A stretch of DNA of 47,491 bases from Bifidobacterium pseudolongum subsp. pseudolongum DSM 20099. GTDB taxonomy: Bacteria > Actinomycetota > Actinomycetes > Actinomycetales > Bifidobacteriaceae. Below, piece by piece: positions 40,320 to 47,491 of the stretch. Where the stretch lies: assembly GCF_000771225.1 (NCBI RefSeq), contig NZ_JDTZ01000013.1, forward strand, positions 1 through 47,491, given 5' to 3'. The notes below the pieces were generated by a model. It ran no database searches, was not told the DNA's origin, and saw only the letters and a list, made by a program, of their open reading frames with translations. The translations under genes and the position numbers were made by a program. Position 1 is the stretch's first letter. Every line of letters starts with the position of its first letter.

Positions 40320-40365
40320 TATACTGAAAACGTTTGTGAAAAAGCATATTGCACAAACGTTTTCA
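40320..40365 (+). promoter_or_regulatory. lacI promoter region with nested double operator
   Basis: TATACT at 40320-40325 is a good -10 box; the -35 is weak. Directly downstream, TGAAAACGTTTGTG (40325-40338) and its exact reverse complement CACAAACGTTTTCA (40352-40365) form a 14-bp perfect inverted repeat. Each arm is itself a LacI-type operator centred on AACGTTT. This suggests autoregulation with two repressor dimers. Confidence 0.72.
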
Positions 40366-40397
40366 TTGCATTCACTTCAACGACGAAGAGGGACGGT

Positions 40398-41417
40398 ATG
40401 AGCACGAGCATTCAGGATGTGGCGCGCGCGGCCAACGTCTCCATCTCCACGGTATCGCGTTCCTTCACGCGGCCCGAGTTGGTGTCCAAAGCCACGCGAG
40501 AAAAAGTCCTGCACATCGCCGAGGAGCTCAATTTCTCCACGTCGCGCTCGGCCGTGGCGCTCAAAACGGGGCGCGCCCTGCGCGTGGCCCTGTTGGTGAG
40601 CGACCATATACGCCTGTGGTTCAGCGCCTCGGTGATCGAGGGGCTCAATCAGGTGCTGCACGAAGAAGGCTACGACATCTCGATATTCCAAATCTCGAGC
40701 ATCGAGGAGCGCAAGGAGTTCTTCGAGATGCTGCCGGTGCGGCGCAACGCCGACGCGGTCATCGTCGTGTCGTTCGACATCGACAACACCGAGATCGCCC
40801 AGCTCAACTCCGCCGCCGTGCCGATTGTCGGCATCAATTCGGTACTGCCGCAGGAACGCGGCTTTTCTGCGTCGATCAACATCGACGACGTGCAGGGGTC
40901 TATCCTCGCGGCGCGACACCTCATCTCGCTCGGGCACCGAGACATCGCCTATGTGCGCACCGACCGCGACGTCTCGCTGCACTTCAGCGTGCAGCAGCGC
41001 TTCGACGCGTTCATGGAGTGCTGCGCGCATTCCGGCATCGCGCCGCAGGTCATCACGGCGCCCGAAGGCCCCACGCGCATCAGCCAGGTGGTCACCGAGC
41101 TGCTGAGCATGGACCGCATGCCCACGGCGATTGCATGCCAGGAAGACGGCATCGCGATTCCGCTGATCTTCCAGCTCATGCGCAACGGCTATTCGATTCC
41201 CGGCGAGATTTCGGTCATCGGGTTCGACAACAGCGTCTACGCGGCAGACATCGGCCTGACCACAATCAGCCAAGACCCGGTGGAGCTCGCGCATATCGCC
41301 GCACGCCTGACGCTGCAGCTGATCGACGGACAGACGCCGCGCGACCCGTTCCTCCTTGAGCCCGCGCAGCTCATTGTGCGCTCAAGCACCGGCCCGTGCC
41401 CCAAGACGCACGCATAA
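40398..41417 (+). CDS. LacI-family regulator of the alpha-glucoside unit
   Basis: A 339-residue repressor. The HTH is IQDVARAANVSISTVSRSFTRPELV and the hinge helix is STSRSAVALKTG. The effector domain has ASINIDDVQGSILAARHLISLGHRDIAYV and ISVIGFDNSVYAADIGLTTISQDP. It starts at the ATG at 40398 after GAAGAGGGACGG. It is a paralogue of the regulator at 24218-25258, with the recognition helix SISTVSR(A/S)FTRPELVS, so both could read the same operator. Its own promoter carries a double site. Confidence 0.9.
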   Translation: MSTSIQDVARAANVSISTVSRSFTRPELVSKATREKVLHIAEELNFSTSRSAVALKTGRALRVALLVSDHIRLWFSASVIEGLNQVLHEEGYDISIFQISSIEERKEFFEMLPVRRNADAVIVVSFDIDNTEIAQLNSAAVPIVGINSVLPQERGFSASINIDDVQGSILAARHLISLGHRDIAYVRTDRDVSLHFSVQQRFDAFMECCAHSGIAPQVITAPEGPTRISQVVTELLSMDRMPTAIACQEDGIAIPLIFQLMRNGYSIPGEISVIGFDNSVYAADIGLTTISQDPVELAHIAARLTLQLIDGQTPRDPFLLEPAQLIVRSSTGPCPKTHA

Positions 41418-41443
41418 CGCGGCGCCGCGCCCACAATCGAACA

Positions 41444-41489
41444 ACGCTGAGGGCCCCATCAATCCGAAGATTGGTGGGGCCCTCAGCGT
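41444..41489. terminator. Terminator of the lacI gene, possibly bidirectional
   Basis: A 21-bp stem (41444-41464 with 41469-41489, one G-U pair) closed by a CGAA tetraloop lies 27 nt after the lacI stop, in the convergent gap with the binding-protein gene. Its stability suggests an effective terminator even without a strong U-tail. Confidence 0.85.
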
Positions 41490-41522
41490 GATAGAAAAGA
41501 AGGATCCTAGAGAAGTCTAGAG

Positions 41523-41555
41523 GCTGTGGCCGGTTCCGGGGAACCCGGCCACAGC
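41523..41555 (-). terminator. Terminator hairpin of the binding-protein gene
   Basis: GCTGTGGCCGGTTCC (41523-41537) pairs with 41540-41555 with a one-base bulge and a GG loop, 13 nt beyond the binding-protein stop on the minus strand. Confidence 0.78.
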
Positions 41556-41567
41556 GGGGGCGCCGAC

Positions 41568-42899
41568 TCAGTGGGCGGCGTCGTATTCAGTCTTCCAGTT
41601 GTTCACGAAGGCGTCCACAACGGCGTTCCAGTCGCCGGTACCCTGCGCGTAGTTGAGCATGGCCTGGCCGAGGACGTTCTTGTACTCCTCCGACGGCATC
41701 ATCGAGAAGTCCCATGCGACCTGGGTCAGTGCGGTGTTCTGGATGCTCTTGTTGGCGTCCTGGATGAGCGGGTTGTCGGTCTTGACGTCGTTGAAGGTCT
41801 TGAACGGAGTGGTGAAGCCCATTTCTTCGCTCAGGGCCTTCTTGCCCTTGTCGGAGCTGATGACCCACTTGAGGAACTCAAGCGAGGCCTTCTGGTTGGC
41901 GTCGGAGGCCTTGGAGTTGATGCACCAGTAGTTCTCGGAGCCGGTGGCCAAGCCTTCGGTCTTGTCGTCGACACCGATGTAGATCGGGAGCATGCCCAGG
42001 GAATCGGCCTTCATGCCGGCCTTCTGCAGATCGCTCCAGGCCCAGGTGCCGTTCTGGTAGAACGCGGCCTTGCCCAGCGCGAACTCCGAGTTCGCGTCAT
42101 CGCCGGTCTTCGAGCTCAGCTGGGTCTTCGCAGTGGTCGAATCGGTGATGTACAGGTCGAAGATGTTCTTGAAGTTGTCCATGTACATGTCCTTGATGGA
42201 CGCCGGCGGAGCGGTGATGTTGTCCTTCTTGAACTGGTAGTACAGCGGGATGTTGGCCAGGTGGGTCTTGAAACGCCAGTCGGAGCTGGAATCGAAGCCG
42301 GCGGAGGTGAAGGCGCCTTCGATGCCAAGGTCCTTCTTCTTGGCCTGCATGTCGTCAGCCACGGCCTTGAGCTTGTCGAAGGAGTTGAGCTCGTCGGCGC
42401 TCTTGATCTTCGCGCCGTCCATCGCCATGTACTTGTTGAGCAGGTTCTTGTTGTAGATGATGCCATAGGACTCGATGACGTACGGGACGCCAACGATCTG
42501 GCCGTCATCACCCTTGAGGGCGAGCGACTGGTCGTTCATCTCCTTGTAGATGTCGGAGTCGGTCAGGTCGGCCGTGTAGCCCTTCCAGTTCTGGTAGCCC
42601 ACCGGGCCGTTCACCTGGAAGATCGTGGGGGCTTCGCTCTTGGCGAGTTCGGACTTGAGCTGCTGCTCATAGGTGCCCGAGGCTGCCGTCTGCACCTTGA
42701 CCTGCACACCGGTCTCGTCGGTGTACGCCTTGGCCAAGGCGGTCCACTGGTCCGCCGCTTCCGGCTTAAAGTTCAGGAAGTAGACGCTTCCCTTGCCATT
42801 GTCTCCCGAAGAGCCGGATCCACCGCCACATGCGGCGAGCGGGACGGCCATTGCCGCAACGGCAAGCATACCTACAGCTGTCTTCATCGTACGATTCAT
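41568..42899 (-). CDS. Sugar-binding lipoprotein of an ABC importer (alpha-glucoside unit)
   Basis: A 443-residue solute-binding protein. The lipoprotein signal ends LAAC (Cys24) and a Gly/Ser linker follows. The mature part begins GSVYFLNFKPEAADQWTALAKAYTDETGVQVKV, with GYQNWKGYTADLTDS and VGVPYVIESYGIIYNKNLLNKY. The ATG at 42899 has GAAAGG 8 nt upstream; the frame is open to 43052 without similarity. It lies alone on its transcript, convergent with lacI and divergent from aglA. It is assigned to the permeases at 38381-40071 by context; an alpha-glucoside ligand is inferred. Confidence 0.88.
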   Translation of the reverse strand: MNRTMKTAVGMLAVAAMAVPLAACGGGSGSSGDNGKGSVYFLNFKPEAADQWTALAKAYTDETGVQVKVQTAASGTYEQQLKSELAKSEAPTIFQVNGPVGYQNWKGYTADLTDSDIYKEMNDQSLALKGDDGQIVGVPYVIESYGIIYNKNLLNKYMAMDGAKIKSADELNSFDKLKAVADDMQAKKKDLGIEGAFTSAGFDSSSDWRFKTHLANIPLYYQFKKDNITAPPASIKDMYMDNFKNIFDLYITDSTTAKTQLSSKTGDDANSEFALGKAAFYQNGTWAWSDLQKAGMKADSLGMLPIYIGVDDKTEGLATGSENYWCINSKASDANQKASLEFLKWVISSDKGKKALSEEMGFTTPFKTFNDVKTDNPLIQDANKSIQNTALTQVAWDFSMMPSEEYKNVLGQAMLNYAQGTGDWNAVVDAFVNNWKTEYDAAH

Positions 42900-43012
42900 C
42901 TTCGAACCTTTCTCTGTACGCCCTGGGGACGCCGCACTGGTGTGCGTGTCAAAGAAGCTACTTTCCTCAACAACTTCTTTCGTAGACCATTGTGCACCAA
43001 CTTGGCAAAAAA

Positions 43013-43026
43013 TGCAAACGTAGGCA
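43013..43026. promoter_or_regulatory. LacI/CRE-like operator before the binding-protein gene
   Basis: TGCAAACGTAGGCA fits TGNNANCGNTNNCA at all but one fixed position. On the minus strand it overlaps TTGCAT, with CACAAT 17 nt further on, a weak promoter for the binding-protein gene. Confidence 0.6.
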
Positions 43027-43075
43027 CGCCGAACTGCATGAAAGCTCCACATTTTTCACTGGTGCGTCTGAAGAT

Positions 43076-43130
43076 ATGACCTATTTTCAATATGTTTGTT
43101 ATGATTGCACTCGTATGAAAGCGTTTGCCA
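43076..43130 (+). promoter_or_regulatory. aglA promoter and LacI-type operator
   Basis: ATGACC (43076-43081), 18 nt, TATGAT (43100-43105). TGAAAGCGTTTGCC (43116-43129) lies just past the -10 box and matches TGNNANCGNTNN, with CC for the last CA. Together with 43013 it controls the divergent pair in this 343-bp gap, which otherwise shows no gene. Confidence 0.6.
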
Positions 43131-43242
43131 ACGCGCCTCTATGCACGCTCCACCGGCACTGAACCAAGCCGTTCGAGCCGCTTCGACGACGGACAGACAC
43201 GAGCCGGCCGGCCGCACCGCCGACCCCGTGGAAAGGACCAGC

Positions 43243-45000
43243 ATGACCCTCAACAATACGCATGACGATTGGTGGAAGCAAGCCGTCGTCTACCAAGTGT
43301 ACCCCCGCAGTTTCCGCGATGCGAACGGCGACGGGCTCGGCGACATCGCCGGCATCACGAGCCGCATTCCATACCTGCGCCAGCTTGGCGTGGACGCACT
43401 GTGGCTTTCGCCGTTCTACCCCTCCGAACTCGCCGACGGCGGCTACGACGTGATCGACTACCGCAACGTGGACCCGCGCCTCGGCACGCTCGACGATTTC
43501 GACGCGATGGTGGCCGCTGCGCACAGCGCCGGCCTCAAAGTGGTTGTGGACATTGTGCCCAACCACACGTCGAACATGCACCCGTGGTTCCAGGAGGCGC
43601 TGGCGAGCGCACCGGGCTCCCCCGCGCGTGACCGCTACATCTTCCGTGACGGCGAGGGCGCGCATGGCGAACTGCCGCCGAACAACTGGCAGTCGCTCTT
43701 CGGCGGCCCCGCATGGGAGGCCGCTGGCGACGGCCAGTGGTACTTGCACCTGTTCACGAAGGAGCAGCCCGACCTCAATTGGAAGAATCCCGACGTACAT
43801 GAGGATTTCCGTACCACGCTGCGTTTCTGGTCCGACCGTGGCGTCGATGGGTTCCGCATCGACGTGGCCCATGGCTTGGCGAAGGATCTCGACAGCGAGC
43901 CGCTCAAAGATCTGGAGCGTTTCCCGGTCGGAGGCGATCCGGTTCCGGGCCACCCGCTGTGGGACCGTCCGAAAGTGCACGAGATCTACCGCGAGTGGAA
44001 CAAGGTGTTCAATGAATACGACCCGCCGCGCTTCGCGGTCGGCGAGGCGTGGGTTCCCGCCGAGCACCAGCATCTCTACGCGTCCAAGGACGAGCTCGGC
44101 CAGGTCTTCAATTTCGAGTTCGCCAAGGCCAACTGGTTCGCCGACGACTTCCGCCTCGCCATCGAGGAGGGCCTAGCCTCGGCCGACGAATCGAAATCCA
44201 CGACCACATGGGTCATGAGCAACCACGACGTGCCACGCCATGTGAGCCGCTACGGCCTGCCGCAGGTGCACACGCGCGGCTACCACGAGCTGCCGAATGA
44301 CTGGCTGCTGCGCAACGGCACCACCTACATCGAGGACCGCGAGCTCGGCACGCGCCGCGCCCGTGCCGCGATCCTCATGGAGTTGGGATTGCCCGGATCG
44401 GTGTACGTGTATCAGGGCGAGGAGCTTGGCCTGCCCGAAGTCGCCACAATCCCGTGGGATCATCTCGAGGACCCGGTCGCGTTCAACACCGACCACAGCG
44501 ACGCGGCGAAGGGCCGCGACGGCTGCCGCGTGCCGCTGCCGTGGAGTGCCCAGGACATGCCGCAGCCCGCGCCATGGGACCCCGAGTTCGGCACCGGCGC
44601 CTCGTTCGGCTTCTCCGAGCATGCCGGCGGACGCGCGAGCGCCGATCCGCATCTGCCGCAGCCGCTGTGGTACGCCGACTACGCCGCCGACGTGGAGGAC
44701 ACCGACCCCGCTTCGATGCTCAATCTGTATCGGCGCGCCATGCACTGGCGGCAGGAGCATCTGACACCCACCGGTGACACGTCGCTCACATGGCTCGGCC
44801 CGCAGTCCTTCGCCGACTGTGGCGACGACGTGGTGGCATATGCACGCCCGCTCGCCGACGACAGCGGCGACCGCTTCGCGTGCATCGTCAATTTCGGCGC
44901 CGCGTCCATCGAGCTGCCGCACGGCGATGTGATGATGCGCTCCATCCCGTTCGATGGCTATCAGCTGCCGGCTGACGCGGCGGTGTGGATGCGCATCTGA
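43243..45000 (+). CDS. aglA: GH13 alpha-glucosidase (AglA type), intracellular
   Basis: A 585-residue alpha-glucosidase closely resembling the characterised bifidobacterial AglA/AglB enzymes. Motifs are VVYQVYPRSFRDANGDGLGDI, region I VVVDIVPNHTS, nucleophile Asp207 (VDGFRIDVAHGL), acid Glu268 (FAVGEAWVP), and SNHDVPRHVSRYG with the third Asp. The C-terminal beta domain ends DAAVWMRI. GGAAAGG precedes the ATG at 43243; the longer open frame upstream covers the promoter. It should release glucose from the imported alpha-glucosides. Confidence 0.95.
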   Translation: MTLNNTHDDWWKQAVVYQVYPRSFRDANGDGLGDIAGITSRIPYLRQLGVDALWLSPFYPSELADGGYDVIDYRNVDPRLGTLDDFDAMVAAAHSAGLKVVVDIVPNHTSNMHPWFQEALASAPGSPARDRYIFRDGEGAHGELPPNNWQSLFGGPAWEAAGDGQWYLHLFTKEQPDLNWKNPDVHEDFRTTLRFWSDRGVDGFRIDVAHGLAKDLDSEPLKDLERFPVGGDPVPGHPLWDRPKVHEIYREWNKVFNEYDPPRFAVGEAWVPAEHQHLYASKDELGQVFNFEFAKANWFADDFRLAIEEGLASADESKSTTTWVMSNHDVPRHVSRYGLPQVHTRGYHELPNDWLLRNGTTYIEDRELGTRRARAAILMELGLPGSVYVYQGEELGLPEVATIPWDHLEDPVAFNTDHSDAAKGRDGCRVPLPWSAQDMPQPAPWDPEFGTGASFGFSEHAGGRASADPHLPQPLWYADYAADVEDTDPASMLNLYRRAMHWRQEHLTPTGDTSLTWLGPQSFADCGDDVVAYARPLADDSGDRFACIVNFGAASIELPHGDVMMRSIPFDGYQLPADAAVWMRI

Positions 45001-45013
45001 CGGCGCTACGCAT

Positions 45014-45056
45014 GGATCATGTGGTTCAGCAGTTCCACTGCTGGATCACATGATCC
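45014..45056. terminator. Terminator hairpin of aglA overlapping the end of the phosphatase gene
   Basis: GGATCATGTGGTTCAGCAGT (45014-45033) pairs with 45037-45056 (18 Watson-Crick plus G-U pairs) around a TCC loop. It starts 14 nt after the aglA stop and includes the last ten codons of the convergent gene. Confidence 0.78.
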
Positions 45057-45724
45057 CCCTTGTACAGGCTCAGCACACTGATGTGCGCGGTGTCGAGCTT
45101 GAGATTGCGCCCGAACGTTGGCTCCACACCGAGCCACTGCGTCGTCAGGATGCGCAGAATATGCGCATGCGCCACGCACAGCACATCACGCCCCGCCTGC
45201 AGCGCGGGCATCGCGCGCTCGATGACGAGCCGCGTGCGCGCTGCGGCGTCTTCAAGGCGTTCGCCGGGCCCGTTGATGATGTGCATCTCCTCGCCATCTG
45301 GGAAAACTTCGATCCGCTCGCCGCCGAGCGCGGCGTCGAGAACGGCCGGCCCATGCTCCCACACGTTCCAGTCGTAGCCAAGCGCGTCAAACAGCTGGCT
45401 GCGCGTACGGCCTTCCGCACGTCCGTAATCCCACTCCTCGAGGTCTGCGGTGACCTCGTGTTCGGTGAATCCGGCGAGTTCGGCCGTCGTCATCGCACGC
45501 CGCAGATCGCTCGTATACACGTCGCGCGGCTCGAACCCGCGCGGGAACATCGCGCGCAGGCGTTTGCCCGCCGCACGCGCCTGTTCGCGGCCGGTCCCGG
45601 TCAGCGGAATATCGGTGCGGCCGGTGTACTGGCCCGATTCACTCCACAGCGTCTGGCCGTGGCGCAGCAACACCAAGTCGCCGAAGGCCTGGGTCGCGCT
45701 GTTCTGTATGGTCGTCTGTTCCAT
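45026..45724 (-). CDS. Histidine phosphatase (phosphoglycerate-mutase family)
   Basis: A 232-residue member of the phosphoglycerate mutase/phosphatase family. LVLLRHGQTLWSESGQYTGRTDIPLT contains the catalytic RHG, YTSDLRRAMTTAEL follows, LEEWDYGRAEG has the acid residue region, and VLCVAHAHILRIL has the second His. The last residues GDHVIQQWNC lie within the aglA terminator hairpin. The ATG at 45724 is preferred although its ribosome site is weak; the frame is open far upstream over the divergent gene. It is probably a broad phosphatase; the substrate is unknown. Confidence 0.88.
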   Translation of the reverse strand: MEQTTIQNSATQAFGDLVLLRHGQTLWSESGQYTGRTDIPLTGTGREQARAAGKRLRAMFPRGFEPRDVYTSDLRRAMTTAELAGFTEHEVTADLEEWDYGRAEGRTRSQLFDALGYDWNVWEHGPAVLDAALGGERIEVFPDGEEMHIINGPGERLEDAAARTRLVIERAMPALQAGRDVLCVAHAHILRILTTQWLGVEPTFGRNLKLDTAHISVLSLYKGDHVIQQWNC

Positions 45725-45850
45725 GGGTACTACTGTAGGCGCATGTGCGCCGCAAGAACAGCGCGCCATCACATCCGCGTGCCGCCGCACCATTTCCGTT
45801 TTGCGCGCTATCGCCGTTGCTGTCGGCGCGCATACCCTACACTGGGACCT

Positions 45851-46234
45851 ATGAGTGAACACAACAACATGCACGACCTCAACGAGACGGCCGACAGGAC
45901 CGTCGCGGCGATCAACAAGGTCGACACCAAGGTCACCGAGATGCGCCAGCGGCGCATGGCCGACCCCGACACGTTGGGCGACAAAGCGCTCAAGATGATC
46001 ATCCCCAGCCTCGCTGGTCTCGTGGGGGGCAAGCTCTTCCAAATGGTGTGGAACAGTGTCATGGCACGTGTGCATCCCAGTCCGGACGACGATGCGAAGG
46101 ACCAGCAGCAGGGCCTGATGATGAGCGTGTTGTTCGCTGCGGCGTCGGCGGCGTTCGGCACACTGCTGACGCGCCTTTCGGACAAGGGCGCCAATTCGCT
46201 CGTGCACCACATGCAGATCAAACGCGACCGCTGA
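45851..46234 (+). CDS. DUF4235 family protein
   Basis: A 127-residue actinobacterial protein of unknown function. A helical acidic head (NETADRTVAAINKVDTKVTEMRQRR) is followed by KMIIPSLAGLVGGKLFQMVWNSV and MSVLFAAASAAFGTLLTRLSDKGANSLV. The last two look like paired amphipathic or membrane helices, the DUF4235 pattern. It is divergent from the phosphatase gene with a 126-bp shared promoter region and ends in its own terminator. Confidence 0.82.
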   Translation: MSEHNNMHDLNETADRTVAAINKVDTKVTEMRQRRMADPDTLGDKALKMIIPSLAGLVGGKLFQMVWNSVMARVHPSPDDDAKDQQQGLMMSVLFAAASAAFGTLLTRLSDKGANSLVHHMQIKRDR

Positions 46235-46254
46235 CCGCTGCACAAACTAGATAC

Positions 46255-46283
46255 CGCGCCCGTATTCGCCCAGTACGGGCGCG
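46255..46283 (+). terminator. Terminator hairpin after the DUF4235 gene
   Basis: CGCGCCCGTA (46255-46264) pairs perfectly with TACGGGCGCG (46274-46283) around a 9-nt loop, 20 nt past the stop. The tail AGGCATGTT is not U-rich. Confidence 0.7.
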
Positions 46284-46347
46284 AGGCATGTTCACACATG
46301 GGGTGAATCCGCTTCCGTTGTTCTGGCACCGTCGCCATACTGGAACC

Positions 46348-47205
46348 ATGACTGAATACATGCATAATCCCACGGTCGACGTATTGCTCGACCGCCGTTC
46401 CATCCGCGCGTTCCAACAGGAATCCATCGACCCGCAGATCCTGACCACAATCGAGGCGGCGGCACAGCATGCCGCTTCGAGCCAATATCTCAACGACTGG
46501 TCCGCGATCCGCATCCTCGACCACACGCTCAAGCAGCAGATCGCCGAAGTCGGCCGACAGCCGTATATCGCCGACGCCGCCGCACTGTATGTGTTTGTGC
46601 TTGACGAATACCGCAATGCCGTCATCGCGCGCAACAGCGGCGTGGCGGTCGATTCCGACGAATTCACGCTCAACCACAGCTACCGCTTCAGCCAAGCCCA
46701 GAACGACGCCGTGCTCGCGCTGCACGCGATGGAGACCGCGGCGGAATCACTCGGTCTGGGTTGTGTGATCCTCGGCTCGATCCTCAACGATGTGCCGCGA
46801 TTGATCGAACTGATGAAGCTGCCGGAATACACGTACCCGGTGCTCGGCCTGGCGATCGGCAAGCCGGCGCAGCAGCCGAACCTGAAGCCGCGCCTGCCGC
46901 GTTCGGTGCAGTTCTTCGACAATGCATACAACAGCGATCCGAAACTCATGCTGCAGCGCATGAGCGAATTCAATGAAGAGGTGCACCAGTACTACGACCT
47001 GCGTGATGCCGCGCACCCGGTGCCGACATATGATGCGCAGATCGCGCAGAAAGCCGTCGATCAAGGTGTGCTGGAGCGTGGGCTCGGCCATGCGCGCGCA
47101 GGGGTTCGACATCGAACGCTAGCCGCGCATCAGCGGTGCCGTGGTTTGAATCCGCGTTTGCGTGAATGCGGCTTGCGTTGCAGCGCGCGCTGTGTACGCA
47201 TGTAG
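46348..47205 (+). CDS. NfsA/NfrA-type NAD(P)H-dependent flavin nitroreductase, probable 3' frameshift
   Basis: As read, 285 residues from the ATG at 46348. The FMN-binding start LLDRRSIRAFQQESIDPQIL, SSQYLNDWSAIRI, and METAAESLGLGCVILGSILND followed by YPVLGLAIGKP are those of NADPH-dependent nitro/flavin reductases. After ERGLGHARA at about 47100 the frame continues as a 40-residue Arg/Cys-rich tail (VRHRTLAAHQRCRGLNPRLR) that overlaps the convergent gene. In the neighbouring frame the text reads QGFDIER-stop at 47122, the normal kind of family ending. A lost GC in the run GCGCGCGC at 47091-47099 explains this. The enzyme itself should be largely intact. Confidence 0.85.
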   Translation: MTEYMHNPTVDVLLDRRSIRAFQQESIDPQILTTIEAAAQHAASSQYLNDWSAIRILDHTLKQQIAEVGRQPYIADAAALYVFVLDEYRNAVIARNSGVAVDSDEFTLNHSYRFSQAQNDAVLALHAMETAAESLGLGCVILGSILNDVPRLIELMKLPEYTYPVLGLAIGKPAQQPNLKPRLPRSVQFFDNAYNSDPKLMLQRMSEFNEEVHQYYDLRDAAHPVPTYDAQIAQKAVDQGVLERGLGHARAGVRHRTLAAHQRCRGLNPRLRECGLRCSARCVRM

Positions 47206-47381
47206 TTGATCTGCGGATCGCGGTGCGTGAGGTGCCATGTGCCGCAGAATTCACACCGGTAGACCCACAGTTCCACACCGCGCTCCAAACGACTTTGCTC
47301 GGCCGCCTGGAGCGCGGTGATCTTGTCTTTGTACATGATCTTCTGCGATGGCTCGCAGCGCTTCGGCGTGAAATAATGCAT
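47130..47381 (-). CDS. Small conserved-looking zinc-ribbon-like protein
   Basis: An 83-residue basic protein I do not recognise by name. It has a single knuckle-like motif, YRCEFCGTWHLTHR, at about 42-55, with Cys-x2-Cys and two His able to bind metal. The N-terminus contains KRCEPSQKIMYKDKITALQAAEQSRL and the tail is Arg-rich (QRKPHSRKRGFKPRHR), suggesting nucleic-acid contact. AAGGA lies 8 nt before the ATG at 47381. Its stop falls 8 bp from the ancestral nitroreductase stop, supporting both gene ends. Confidence 0.65.
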   Translation of the reverse strand: MHYFTPKRCEPSQKIMYKDKITALQAAEQSRLERGVELWVYRCEFCGTWHLTHRDPQINYMRTQRALQRKPHSRKRGFKPRHR

Positions 47382-47427
47382 GCGTCAATCCTTAGCACGC
47401 GTGGGGTGTATGTGGTTGGGTATGGGT

Positions 47428-47460
47428 GGACCCCGGTTGGTTGGTTGCCTTCCGGGGTCC
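47428..47460. terminator. Hairpin at the right edge
   Basis: GGACCCCGG (47428-47436) and CCGGGGTCC (47452-47460) form a 9-bp stem with a 15-nt T/G-rich loop. It could end a minus-strand gene lying beyond the window, or be a leader hairpin of the small gene at 47381. The strand is undecided. Confidence 0.5.
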
Positions 47461-47491
47461 TCAAGTGTGGTGCGGCGGTGTGCTACTCTCC

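Overview
The window is about 47.5 kb of GC-rich DNA that I read as the chromosome of a Bifidobacterium. The basis is the lacto-N-biose/galacto-N-biose (LNB/GNB) cluster gltABC-lnpABC, the actinobacterial dnaK-grpE-dnaJ-hspR operon with a HAIR operator, several LacI-controlled alpha-glucan operons with intracellular GH13/GH77 enzymes, and a DUF4235 gene. The species cannot be fixed by eye. The gene set suits a gut strain living on host glycans (mucin core or milk-type) and on starch or glycogen oligosaccharides.

Layout. (1) 1-1500 is an unstable border: the 5' end of an IS256/IS1249-type transposase, two families of degenerate direct repeats, a 98-bp MITE-like inverted repeat and a decayed flavodoxin-type lipoprotein gene. 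(2) 1524-9759 (minus) holds the LNB/GNB importer (gltA, gltB, gltC), the phosphorylase lnpA, the kinase nahK and the uridylyltransferase galT. The epimerase usually found next (lnpD/galE) is absent. (3) 10075-16177 (plus) holds a cytosolic right-handed beta-helix protein, then nagR (ROK regulator), a ROK sugar kinase, nagB and nagA. (4) 16178-24147 (minus) holds a GH3 beta-glycosidase, a HAD phosphatase and the HspR heat-shock operon. (5) 24218-32753 (minus) is one maltose/alpha-glucan unit: malE, malF, malG, pulA, a HAD hydrolase, a TraX-like membrane protein and a LacI regulator. A GH13 enzyme diverges from it, and malQ follows. (6) 37557-45000 is a second alpha-glucoside unit: DUF624, two permeases, LacI, binding protein and the GH13 alpha-glucosidase aglA. 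(7) 45026-47491 has a histidine phosphatase, DUF4235, a nitroreductase with a probable 3' frameshift and a small zinc-ribbon protein.

How the genes work together. GltABC imports LNB/GNB, and LnpA releases Gal-1-P plus GlcNAc or GalNAc. NahK and GalT feed the sugars into UDP-sugar pools, while NagK, NagA and NagB take GlcNAc to fructose-6-P. The beta-helix protein sits between the two halves and carries a D-x6-D pair in a context that recalls GH136 lacto-N-biosidase (LnbX). It is the best candidate for an undescribed component: an intracellular glycosidase that would produce substrate for LnpA. The two mal units import malto-oligosaccharides for debranching (PulA), disproportionation (MalQ) and hydrolysis (GH13). 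They appear linked by a common LacI/CRE-like operator, TGNNANCGNTNNCA. No importer ATPase is encoded here, so all three importers must share one from elsewhere.
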